Shown here: one piece after another, positions 40,701-53,141 of the stretch | Layout: the number at the start of each line of letters is the position of its first letter | Position numbering within the stretch: position 1 is the first letter of the stretch | Origin: Hemibagrus wyckioides | Lineage: Eukaryota; Chordata; Actinopteri; Siluriformes; Bagridae | Direction of reading: 5' to 3' | Assembly: GCF_019097595.1 (NCBI RefSeq) | Contig: NC_080717.1 | Span: forward strand, 16,309,336 to 16,373,335 | DNA length: 64,000 nucleotides | Made by a program: the position numbers and the translations under genes | The notes under the pieces: generated by a model | The model's input: only the letters and a program-made list of their open reading frames with translations | What the model was told of the DNA's origin: nothing | The model's database searches: none

Positions 40701-41832
40701 ATGTAACCATTTACTTCTACAGCTGATGGTGGTTGCCTTTTAGTGATATTTCCCTGATATTAGGCGGCGAAACGGTTCTAGGATTGTTTTATTTTTAATC
40801 TGTGCAATATACTGTAAATGGGTTAAAGACAGACTGTGTGGTTTTCTTTCATAATTCTGTTTATTTTTATAGACTTCTTTTGTGAATAGTCAAAGGAAAA
40901 GTACATACATCTATCTTTCTGTGTTTTAACACTAAATCTATTTTTATTCATCAGGGCTTCTGGCAAATGATCTAAGCAAAAACTCCTACAGAAAACATTT
41001 CAAGTTGCTAAAGGTGGCTTCACTACATGTTACTAAAGTCTAGGGTGTACTTATTTTTTCCCACCTTGTTTCTAAATTTGGGTTTACTTTTTGCAGAAAA
41101 AATGACTACATACTGAAATTTGTTGGGTTTTTTTGCCCCCTGAGGTTGTTTGTTTATAGATGTTGGTGAAGACCACACACACACAGGTGCTAAGCAGTCC
41201 CTGATAAGAAATAAAGGACTGTATGTCCTATTAATTTACAGATGTTCCACAACATTAAATACAAATATGAAGTGATAAAAAGTAAATATGTGTCTTTATC
41301 TAAATATTAAAAATGTTATGTTTGGGCAAATTGCTGTGGTGTAATAGCAGGATGTGATAATATTAACCCTTTAGGAAAAATAATAGAGTATATAATGGTG
41401 TGAAAATAGTGCACCACCAGCAGCTGTTACATAAAATGAATTAGAAACTAACTTGTCTTGTGGAGCAACTTTTAATGTAACTAGAAATGTGTTGTTCATT
41501 AATCAAATAAAATTTGAATTGTTGACAATTTGCTGTTATATAAAAGGAGTATAGTTATATGATGTTTTAAATAAATCATTTAAATGGCTGCAAAGGTGTT
41601 TTTCACTGCTGAAAACGATTTCTCAGTGAGATGCATAATATAGAGCTTTGGAAATTTTAAGTTGTATAAAAGCTATTTTAAGGTTTTCCTGAGAAGCTTG
41701 TCTATTTTTAATCTGCCATATTGCCAGCTTTGCTTCTTCTTTTAGTCATTACTGGTTTCCAAAAACTAAGTATCATAGAATATGAAATCTGCAAACTCTT
41801 TTTAGACCAGGTAGAACACAGTAAATGCATTA

Positions 41833-41833
<1 letters not shown>

Positions 41834-41877
<44 letters not shown>

Positions 41878-42005
41878 GTGTATGTGTTTGTCTGCCTGCT
41901 TGCCTGTCTGTCTGTGTCTGTGTGTGTGTGTATGTCTGTCTTTCTGTCTGTCTGCCTGCTTGCCTATCTGTCTGTTTCTTTGTGTGTGTGTGTTTGTTTG
42001 TGTGT
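41834..42005 (+). repeat. (ATT)n followed by CTGT/TG-rich microsatellite cluster
   Basis: About 14 ATT units (41834-41876), then a mixed CTGT, CTGC and TG array to 42005. Long frames over it are low complexity. Confidence 0.9.
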
Positions 42006-45000
42006 CCTCTTCTGGTGTGTCATTACTGGTTCCTAATAATCGAGTCTAATAGAATATAAAAAAAAACTAACTCATAATTAGACACAGCATGACACAGTAA
42101 ATTCATTATCATTATTATTGTTGCATGTGTGTGTGTGTGCGCGTGTGTCAGTGCCAGTGTGTGTGTTTTGTGTGTCACCTCATAATGCCTGTCTATTAAA
42201 GAGTGCTTTATGTACTGAAGAGGCTGGAGACTGAAGTGCCCTCTCCCTGTGGAGCTGAGTCCTTGCACAGTGTGGGTGTGAGAGAGCAGAATTCTGAGCA
42301 CGGGCCCTGTTCACCTCTCAGTACTTATAATTCAGTAACTAGCACTGTTAAGAGGCCCATTGCAGGGATGTTACTGAATCGCTTGCTTGTTCCATGGCAC
42401 ACAGAGGGAATGAGGCTCGCAATCATTTTGCTTCTGATTACAACTCTTCCCTGTTTGTGTGTTTGACAAAAACGATATCACCCCACCCACCCAGACACAC
42501 AGTCTCTCTCCTCTTATGTGAACTGAGCTCATTTAATGAACCTTCAGCTCTGACTACAAAATTAAACTGTGTGTTCAGCAAATGACTTTATAAAGGGTAA
42601 AATTAATAGTTTTTTCTGAACAAAACATTCTTCTCTATTATAGTTTTATAGATGGGGCACTAAACGTATAAATATTCCATATAAACGTTTCATATGCTTT
42701 TGATCAGTCTGTTTCCATGTATCAGAATGTGAAATAGACTAAATACACTGTAAAGTTAGGGAGTGGTTCCAGTGACAGTGAACTTACTGCCATAATTAAC
42801 CTTAATTACATCGTAGAAATGACACTCCTGGGCATTTATGAACTATTTTTATTCCTAGCCTTGGGCCACCCTTACAAAATATGACACTTCTGGAAAAATA
42901 CAATAACTTCACTAACAAATAAAGCCTGAGAGGAAACATTGCCAGTATGAAATGGTACTGGCGATAATGCTCTCAGAGGATAATAAATAACTGGCACTAA
43001 TACTAAACTCTCAAACAGCCTTTACTGATAAGGCTGACTACTTTAAAAAAGCACACATAAAATACTATCCATGCAGTTAATGCCATTATTGAGCCTGACT
43101 GATAAACAGTAAATTGTGCAACTGTATGATGAATGTCACAAGGATCTTGGTCTAGAGAAAACAAAAACAACTCCAGTTAAATAAGCAGAATTGAATGAAG
43201 CCCAGTTAGTAAGTTCTTTTCCTAAACAACGGCACTATTCATTTGGGGTCAGTGAAATGACAGAATTAGTCCAGAGTAAGCAGAAAATAACGAAGGCCAG
43301 AGAGGCCTGTATTAAGAGTTGTGTCAGTGTGGGGAGCAGCCAGAGTGCTTTTAATATGCTGTTTTGTGGTTTAGAACTCTGAGCGAGAAAACGAACTACA
43401 TGTCAGTTCCTTTATTTCCATCACAAATGCGTGACGATTTAGCCGTTTCGACAATCATGATCTTTCTTCTGAAATTCCAGGCTCAGTACGTTGTATATTC
43501 CTTCACTGCTTTAAAAGTTTTTGTTCTGTTTGCTTAAGCACTAAAGCCAGTAAAAACAATACAAAGGAGTCAGTTATCTCTCTGCACCCCAGGCCTCCTA
43601 ACAGGGCCCTGCTTTGAACTGATAATTCAATAGTATACCATAAATACTGTACATTACCCAGTGCTGGTATTTTTTAAAGCCTCAGTTGGGAGATTGAATT
43701 GCAGATAAATATTGTTGCCTATCTCTTATGGCATCTGAAGCAGAACCTTTTTTTAACCCTTTCATGCATAAATGATTTATACCCATAATCCAAATGTTTA
43801 GATTTTCTCTCGATTTGGCATGACATGGAATTGTGAGTCTGTTTGACTTTCAATTATTTAATAAAACAGATTTGAGAAAGTACTGTTGCATGAAGCAAAG
43901 ACTCAAAAGAAAATCCATCTCCACCCAAAAACCTTAAACAACTAAACAGACAAACAAATGATCACTAGTTTTTCTAGGTATTCAGTGGAGTCTTGTAAAT
44001 ACCCTCTTAATATCTTGATAAAACATTTGAAAATGGCATGTAGTCTAGAGAACTAGACTATTATTGTTACTACTGTTACCTTTACGTATGTAATACTAAT
44101 GTAAATAGCAGTCTAACAGTCATCCATGATCACAATTCAAACAAGGATTACATTCTAATAGCTTAAGTTAATGGAACACAAATGACATGGTGGTGTTACA
44201 TCAAGTTCACTATCATTATCACCTTACAAGTGATTCTTTTCTCCCAAAGTGACTGAATCAACATTTCCTCAACGCAGGCCATAAAGTGATGGTACAATTT
44301 TAAGCCTCAATCTAATCTACCCTGTCCCAAGAATCTTTGTGTTTGTTATCTTGAAATTGATATAGCTGGTTAGAAAGCCCTTCATGAGCCAAATCAATCT
44401 CTGTTATAGCAAAGAAAGCACAAAAATATGTGCATGGTTATTCACTTCCCTGCTTTGTACGCTGTATAATAATCAGAAAATATGCTGGCATGACTTACAG
44501 TACAATTAAGCTATTAAGTTGTTTACTGTGGAAAAACAAAAAAAGGTAAATAAAAGGATAGAATAAATGTCTTATGACATTTATAATGCTAATAAATCTA
44601 GACTGTATAATTAATACATTTTACTAATAGATCTTTTTAGTTTTCCTTCTGGTGGCACCCTTACAGGTTTTATCTAAAACCCAATAACAGAGAATTTGCC
44701 TTATAGAAAAGGTTCCTATAGTAGTAGACCCGCTTTATTCAGCTAAGAGCCATAGTGTACATATATATAGTACAGTATAAAACTATAAATAGGTTTTTAA
44801 CCATTTAAAGAAAACCTGATGCAGTGTAAGTAAATATATACAGCTACTTGAACAATGAATGTATGACTGCACTCATGGCTACACAGAAGTAACCTATAGG
44901 AAGACATTAGTGACTCTGCTTAGCTTGCTTTGTCAGGATTATTTACACTTTTGTGTGAAGCCTGTGAACATTTGATCAGCTTGCTACCATCTGGTTCGGT

Positions 45001-45689
45001 TACATTTTGTAAAATAATAACTGATTTGAAGTGAAAATACATGAACAAAAACCAGATAAAGGCTTGATCATTGCAGTTACACTATGACTTTAGATTATTA
45101 TAATATTAAATATTGAAAGTGCTCACTATCCTAATTTTCTTTGTTCCTTTGTCCATCACTCTACACTAAACAGGACCAGGTCTAGATTGCTGTGGCAGTA
45201 AAACTACATCAACTTATTTTTTACCATCTTCATGGAATATTCTTTCAGAGTAGTTTCCATTCTTTTACAACAGGCACAAAATCTCATAACTCTATCTGAT
45301 CTGACTGTCAAACATGTCTGTCTGTAATCCTTATTCAAAACCCCATAGATTTATAATATTAAATTGTTGAGTGACCAACCATTTTAAAAATTGTTACTAT
45401 TCGAGATATAAGCCAATGGTTGCCTTTCTAGATGTTGCACAGTCATAACCTGCCCCATTAACTCCATAAAGTTGTTATTGCACCCACTAGTCAAGATTGG
45501 GAACTCCAAAAAGTGCTAATAAAGGCAATGAGTCAGAAATCGTATTGCCCCATGCTGAGAAATGGCAGTTACAGACAAGATTGCCAAATTGGTCTAGGTT
45601 AAAAATACAGCAACAATGTTTTGTTTCATAGAAAATAAATTGGAAGCTCAAGTGGTTAAAAAGAGGTAGTTGAAGTGGTTAAAAAATGG

Positions 45690-45845
45690 CAGCTCAATTG
45701 GCTAAGGCTCTGGGCTGTTGATCAGAAGATCGAGGTCAGTGCTGCATCATGGCTGACCCTCTGACCCTTACCTCCAAAGCTGGGATATGTGAAGAAAGAA
45801 TTTCAATGTGCTGTAATGTACATGTGACAAAATAAAGGCTTCCTC
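45690..45845 (+). repeat. Short retroelement remnant
   Basis: 'ggcagctcaattggctaagg' followed by a B box-like 'gatcgaggtc' and the tail 'acatgtgacaaaataaaggc' resembles a tRNA-derived SINE with a LINE-type tail. Confidence 0.5.
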
Positions 45846-46654
45846 TTCTAAAAAAGAATCAGAATTATAGCTAATACATTTCCAACAACAAAGGCAGATG
45901 TCTCTGATGTACAGAATTCAGAACATTACTAAGATATGGTACATCGTGATGACAGTGAAAGGAAAAGGTGGGATTATGGAGTAGATAAGGACAGCACATC
46001 CAGAATGCTTATGCACAATAGAGATAAAAACGAGTTTTCCAAGTCTTTGCCTAGTTTCAGGTCTTTTGTGTATGTTTTCAGATGTGGTTGGGTTGGAAAT
46101 TTTGCTCACACCTGGCAACCCTGGTTAATGACATTAGATCTTTTGTGTAGACTTTGATGGGAAATGCACCTGTTGTGTCACACAAAAAAGTCAGTGTTTA
46201 ATAAAGCAGGTGTGTTTATATCTAAAACCAGTCAAAGTGAGCTGCCTGGGCCACAAGAACAGGTTGATACAAATTTTCATGTTCCTATAATCCTTTATAA
46301 TTGTCATTCCTTGAGGCATACCTGCAATATTATGCAAACAGAACAGAGAGCATAATTTCATAGATCAGGGAAAGATATGATCGCTCTGAGGAGAAACAAT
46401 CGATTTTCCGTGTTGGACTGGTACAAGCTGTTTGTTTATGACCTGCAGCCCTGAATTTAACTCATCCTAGACTGATGGTTATGTACAAAGTGATGCATGA
46501 AACAGGAAACCCTGAGTCAGATCAAACCAAACCCAAAGTTAGCTAGGTAAAAAAAATGATGCTAGAATAAACATTGGGTAAAATATTTCCCCGAACTAAA
46601 GTTATTATTCTGTGCTGTTGTGTGCTACAGGGCTTTTGGCAAATATCTCCATAA

Positions 46655-46880
46655 GTTACGTTGAGTTGTCTTTATTTGTCGCATACATTACTGCACAGGG
46701 AAATTCTTTGTTCACATATCCCATCCTTGGGGGATGGGGTCAGCCATGATGCAACACCCCTGAAGTAGGGTGGGTTGGGGGCCTTGCTCAAGGGCCCAAC
46801 GGTGGTAGTTTGGCAGTGCTAGGGCTTGAACCCTAATCTTCCGGTCACTGACCAAGAGCCTTAACCACTGTCCTGTGGCA
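46655..46880 (+). repeat. Retroelement remnant
   Basis: 'gtctttatttgtcgcataca' and 'cagggaaattctttgttcac', then 'gggcccaacggtggtagttt' and 'ggcagtgctagggcttgaac', match phrases of dispersed fish LINE/SINE-like repeats. The sequence has no frame. Confidence 0.5.
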
Positions 46881-46930
46881 AGTTCATAACTATATAAAGT
46901 TCATATCTAGAAAAACATGCCCACACTCTT

Positions 46931-46954
46931 ACACACACACACACACACACACAC
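46931..46954 (+). repeat. (AC)n microsatellite
   Basis: A short run of AC units 540 nt before the sestrin start. Confidence 0.9.
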
Positions 46955-47199
46955 TCACCGCCTGTGTCAATAATATAATTTGCATTCATTGGGAATAAAA
47001 CAGGAAGTTGGTTATGTAATCGTGGAGTCTCACCCAGAGAAAAAGGTTTATTTACTGTTTGTAAAGCTCAACTCCATAGTGTTTTTCCATAGTGTGAACT
47101 CTCGAAGTACGGTCTTATCACGCCTCCTATTTCTCTCAGTGTGGATGGAATTCAGTCTCAGAAGCTGAAGAAGCGCCGTTATTTAACATGCGGATACTT

Positions 47200-47492
47200 T
47201 TCTATTGGCTGATGATTGGCTGAGGTCGCTTACAGCTGTAACCCAAAAGCGTACAAGCGGCCGCTGATTGGATGTTTGCCTTTAACACGCCCCCCGTGAT
47301 AGTCCCGCCCCCGTCCCGCTCTGATTGGTCGCTGCGGCCTCGTCTGTGTCAGTCTATGCTTTTCACCCAGTAACACTGCGGTTGATGTCCGGACTTGTAA
47401 CTACATTTCAGAGCAGTTCGGCTTTTGTTCGCGAGTTACTTTAAGCCCAGGAAAGACGGAGGAGCCGTATTCATGCACTTACACCGAGGAAA
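47200..47492 (+). promoter_or_regulatory. Sestrin promoter and 5' UTR region
   Basis: A GC-rich, CpG-containing block in AT-rich surroundings. Four reversed CCAAT boxes (ATTGG at 47204, 47215, 47267 and 47324) and a GC-box cluster (47301-47319, CCCGCCCCCGTCCCGC) are visible. This is the architecture of TATA-less NF-Y/Sp1 promoters. Transcription would start between about 47340 and 47450. Confidence 0.6.
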
Positions 47493-50400
47493 ATGATCAT
47501 CTGTGCGCAAAAAATGGATTATCGCTTTGGAACCCAGTGCCAGCGTGTCCGGAGTCAGGTCGGTTCACTGCGTTATAAAGAACATTAGAGCATTTTCTAG
47601 CTGCGTTTTCCCCCTGACCTGCAGCTCACAGAGCTCGACATGTCGATGTGAAAGTTCTAACATTATAATGAAATCATACAGTCTCATTCATTTCCTCCTT
47701 CAGCCTTTCCTCTGTCATTTATAACTAAAGCCTGCTATGTTCAATTCAACTACTTTGTTTTGTATCACGTCAGATCACTGTGAATATCCACATAACGCGA
47801 TTTTTTTTTATACTAAACTCGTTTAACATCTTTTTTTTTTTTAGTTTGAATATTTCCAAAAAATCTTAATATCTAGCTCGGTCAAGGTAACCTGTGCTGT
47901 CTGGCTATTGTTAGCTAGCTGATGTGAGCTAACTTAGCTCGTAGCAGTTAAACCTAAAACTTCCCTTGACTTGAGGGGGCGTTTGTGTTAACTTAGCGTT
48001 AACGTTAGCTAACTAAGTCAAAGTAGCAGCTCTCTTTATTCATAGACACTCGGCCTTGTATAACTAGCCTTTCGCTTTGCGCATCATTGAAATGGTCCTG
48101 AGTCGTGTTGTAATGCCTATTAAGCTTAATATGAACAGCAGGTCTGTCTGTCTAGTGCTGGTCTTCTTGACTGTGTTAGAGGTAGCAGGCTGAAAGATGG
48201 CTAATCTTTTTGTTCACTGTGTTCTGCACAAAAGGGGCATTGCATGCTATTAATGCTTCAAGCATATAACTCGCATATGTTACTAAAGCCTTTTACATCC
48301 CCCCCCCCTTCCTCCTGCATATGCAACACTGAAAATGTCCCGTTTTAACATTTTATTTTCTAACATTTCGACAGTCCTACACATTTTCACAAAGCAACGA
48401 ATAGCAGAGCTGGATTATGTTTAATATGCACATATAAAGATTATAGTTGTAGAAATGTAGAAAATGACCTCTGAGTAGAGACACTTGTGTGAGGAGATGA
48501 GTAATGTCGTTTCGGTAGTTTGAATGAACATTGGCCTTATTCGGATAAGCTGTCCTGGTCAGCTGGGGGGGGGGAAGGCATGCTGTCTGTCCAGACACAC
48601 ACAAAAAAAGGGTCCAAATGTTGCTGTGACATTTCTCCGTGCTGGATTTCCTATGTTTAGCTTCATAATGGTGTGTTTTGTGCGGCCTTTTTTTGTTAGC
48701 ATTTGTGTGCTGTGATGCTGATGCACTGCCAATCAAAGTTGTTTTTCTCCTCTGTTATCTGCTATCCCGCCTCTGGCCATTAGAGGGCGCTGCGCCCAGA
48801 ACACTGCTTCAGTATTGTAAGGAACAATGGATGTACTGGGCTTTTTTCCAGCTATCTTCAGTAATTTTCCTTTATATGACCTGTTTAGAAGGTTTGTCAG
48901 GTATAATGCAACGTATACACACCTGTTATTCATTATCCTTACAATAAGGAGTGGCATTAAAACTCAGAATATAACCTAGAATGGCATTAACTTGCATCAT
49001 TAGAAGAGGCAAGGTCATGTAAGTCTTTTGTATAAATTCTATTATAGCATGGACTGTACAGAAGATAAAAGACGCCACATACTCTTGTGGTTTTTAAGAC
49101 GTGCTCCTATTAGTGACCCGACGTGCATTTCAGACTCGGTGCTATTAAAATTATTTATTGTTTCAAATAGTGCAATCGGACGGAATGATCAGGAAGCCAT
49201 CTAGTAATTATAAACTCATTCATACTGTTAAAAAAAAAATCCCCAAAGTGATAAGGTGGTACAGACAAAGCCGTATTATTAGGACATTTTTTGTAGATTT
49301 TTTATTTTATTTGAATTGCTGTGTCATGTTGGATTTTATGTTCGTGTTCTCCTGCATGTTGAAAGTATTCCAGCCATTTGTGTGTGTGTGTGTGTGTGTG
49401 TTGCTGTCTTGGGTTTCGTCTAACCCCCAGAACGTTGCAGCTGGTTGTTTTGTTCCCCTCCCTGGCTTCAGGTTGCCAAACCAAAAGAGTGTTTCCACTG
49501 TAGCAAGAAGGATTTTTGTTTTTGTAACAGCACCAGGGACACTTGGGCACGACAAGGACGGACCCCTCCCAGCACTCGGAGAAGGCAGATTGAATCTCAC
49601 CCAGCTCTTGTTTTGTCCTGCTGCTGGAGTCCCACACTTGTTTAGATGATTTGGGGTGTAGCTTAATTATTGTCTTGTTATCTAAACCCGTCTCTGCTCT
49701 CTCCTTTTGTTCAATACTCTGACTTTTTCAGAGTGCTTTAGTTGTCAGTCTCTCAGAAGTGATAGGGCGATGCTTTGCACCATTTTATCCCTCAGATTCA
49801 CAGTATGTAAATCTATGATCTGGTTATAAAGTACTGTAGAGAAATAAAAACCACCTGAATGGGGTTATGGTCTTGTTATCTACCATCGGATATTTTCTTG
49901 TCACCTTGCAAGGTACCATTCAAAGTGGATACATTTAAACCTAGTCAAATCTGCTCACTGTTTGGTTTGTCCACGATAAGTCGGATGTAAACAGACTCGG
50001 ATACCAGCTGTACGAGTTGAGGCAGTCTTTGTCTATGTGAGTAAACCAGATCGTTTGCTGTGGCAGCGAGCAAACATTATTGACATCATTTGTTGGAGGT
50101 GAGACATTCGGAAGGAAAACAAAAGTGTGCTATTAGGTGAATTCTTGGGTTCTCTTAATGCAAATCTGAAAGTACTAACTTCACTTTTGCCCTGGGCTGA
50201 ACTTTAAAGGGACTTGCCAGGAGGATGCATGACTGGCTTCCTGTTTCATGATGAATGTCTGTAAGGGCATGCCTGTGCATGTTATAGATGACCAGACAGG
50301 GTCACCTGTTGAGACCTAATGGCCACGTTTGACACGTTTGAAACGTTTATAACACGTGTTTAATTTTTCACTTTCTTTAGGCAGGTGTGGGTTAATAATT

Positions 50401-51413
50401 CAGAACACCCATTAGTATGTGCATTGTCAAGCAGTCACACAATGGACTAGTGTTTTCCGTTGAGACTTGATGTAGTTATTACAGTTATGTATTGCTGTCA
50501 AATCTATCACGTCAGGAACATTTTTTATTACTGTGTCTGTTACTTGTAGAAATAACTCTTGCTAGTAAACAAGTTAGCTGTCCTTTGTATCCTATATAAA
50601 AATAAAAAGGTTTTCAGTATAGTAATTTGTATAACATTTTCCCCAGGGAGTGCTGATTTCTGTTTGTAGTGTAGTGGCCAATATGTACACACCGAATAAT
50701 TGAATCTAGATGATATTTAAAAGGATTTGTGAGATAAGTAATGCTCCTGGGGGATTTAGGTAAGTACCGAGCACAGGTAAAGCCTACATTACCGTCATGT
50801 AACGGCCACAAGCATGCGCTTACAATAAAGGTCAATGCAGCTAAATTTCATTAGACAGATGAGTAATGACAGGTACATATACAGAGATCATTTATTTCCT
50901 GTCAATTAATCAACACGCACACATCCTGAAATCTTGTCACTTCTCAATACTGCTTTAAGACCCTGCTGGGTATTTACATGTCATTATGGATCTATGTCCC
51001 ATCATATTGTTCAGGGTTAGTATTTCTCTTATTTCTAGCATGTACAGTAATCTGTTTTATATAGTGCTTTGGATCTGTAGGATTCAATATTAGGACCCTG
51101 AGATCGCAGAGCTATTTACCCGGAAAGTGCCCCCTGGAGAGTCGCTGAGAGAGAAGCGTTTGAGCTGTTACAGGAGGCCGAGGTCTGCAGCTCGCAGCCC
51201 CATTAACGGTTAGCTCAGTTACCAGTTTTTAGCTTCCCGCCTAATAGGAATCTTTGGGCGCTTGGGGCTGCCATATGTTTTCATTTCAGTTGTGAATGGC
51301 TTTTCCCATGTGGGTTTATTATTAAGTAGCATGTATTATGTTGCAGGATTTGATCCAGTGGCACTCGATTATGTTTAGCAATGTGCCTAGAGGAAATTTC
51401 ACACACTGCCACA

Positions 51414-51449
<36 letters not shown>

Positions 51450-53092
51450 ACAATTTTTGCATGACATGAAGTGACAAGATATCAGATACACACCCAGCCC
51501 TTCCACACCTAACCCTCTTTGTTAAGCAAATTACCTTTTATGTAGGGAATTAAGAAGGAATATTTGCGCCGTCAGCTAGGAAATCCTGTCAGATAAGATT
51601 GCAAAAAAAACAAAACACTGAATTTGAGGTCATTTAAGTATAATTAAAAAATGTTTACAAAATTTGAATAACACTAAATGACATGCATGGACAGTGCATG
51701 TGCTGGCCAGCAGTTAATAAACCAGTCCTTCCAGAATTTTGCAATTATGCGATAATGCAAAATCAAGTCCACTCCGCAATATTCAGCGGCGCTTTCAACA
51801 TTTCCTCTGATTTGGCTCGAGAAGCCTCGGGTGACGTCAACGAAGCACTCGTTCAGCCAAATCCCTCTTCATTTCATTTGTGTTGAGCATGAGGACAGCT
51901 AATATAGACAGTGATCACATGTTTCACTGTTAGTAGTTTAAAAGGAATCCAGTTTCACCAAGTGAAGTTTTCTGCTAAATTAAAGCACAAGAAACTGTTA
52001 GTTGCACAATGTGAAGGGGGGAAAAAAAGCCAAAGGAAAATCTGGCATTTTCTGGTTGCAACAATCACAAAACACCACCACAAAATTCCTTCTCCAAAGA
52101 GACTTCTGCAGCCTTTTCTACGCCGCTGAACAGCATGCACTCTCTTTATTTTATTACCCTACCAATTTACAGCAAATAATAATTTCTTGGGTAATTTCTT
52201 TGACTCAGTCAACAGGCTTGTGTCATCTTTGCAGTTGGCTGCTACATCATTCCTGAAAGGATTCACCGCTGTGTGTTAAATGTGTAGGAACCCAAAAGTT
52301 TGTCTACAGTTTTCGAAACGACCTTCCTTTTCTTTGAAAAAGCATCCACGGACTTCTACAGTCATGATTAATCAAAATGATGATAAACAGATTCTGTCAT
52401 GCTAACACACCGTGCAGCTTTTCTGCATTTTTCTGGATATAAGCTTCAGGTTGCAGTCTGATGGGAAAACAACCCGAACTCTGTGGCACTTTGCCAGTCC
52501 AGTGTGTTTATCAGCATTTTTGGCGGTTCAGTGTTCTCTGTAGCCTTTCTCAGGAAAGCCAAGGTTTGAGACATTAAACCTTAATAAACACCTTTCCTTG
52601 TTGTTTTGGTCAGAAACCTTTCATTAAAAGCAAGTAAACAGAAATTCCAAAAAATTCAGGAAAGCAGTGTTTCCGAACATGCGAGCTTTCCCCACACACA
52701 TGCTACTTTTAACAATAAGTTCATTCAGCTTTCTATTTTTTTCCCTGACATTTATTCAGCTGTAGTGACTGACTAACAGACTAGATAACATGTTCACACA
52801 GGTGTCCACTAATTAGCACGTTTATGTCTGGATTTTCCGACCCCTTTCTGTATGGACACCCACGTAATCTGTAACATCTGCTTTCATCGGTCGATGCCGA
52901 TTTCTTAAAAAAACGGCTGGATATTTCAAGCCGCCCATTGTTTGATATCTAACTAACCTGGAAGCAATTAACTGGTTAAATATTTAAAATAGCGAGTCAT
53001 TTTTCCCTTTGCTTCATTCAGACGTCTGGTGTAATAGATTTGCGTGCACAGTGTGACTCTGGAGCTGGACACCTGCACCTTGGTGTGTTACA

Positions 53093-53141
<49 letters not shown>

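Larger units (their letters stand above)
37861..47200. other. Nine-kb interval with no supported gene
   Basis: AT-rich non-coding sequence. No frame has the length or codon pattern of an exon, and I recognise no RNA gene. It contains two SINEs or SINE remnants (38490-38793 and 40515-40700), two retroelement remnants (45690-45845 and 46655-46880), and simple repeats. A CA/GC-richer patch lies at 42200-42500. Long-range regulatory elements are possible but not visible. Confidence 0.5.

Noticed and set aside
41721..42059. 112-aa and 74-aa frames
   Set aside because: They translate ATT and CTGT/TG microsatellites.
43191..43382. 63-aa frame (MNEAQLVSSFPKQ...)
   Set aside because: No family recognised, no splice sites or promoter, base composition like its surroundings.
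49158..49649. 163-aa frame and overlapping frames in sestrin intron 1
   Set aside because: It is built partly on a TG repeat; phase and content do not fit a sestrin exon.
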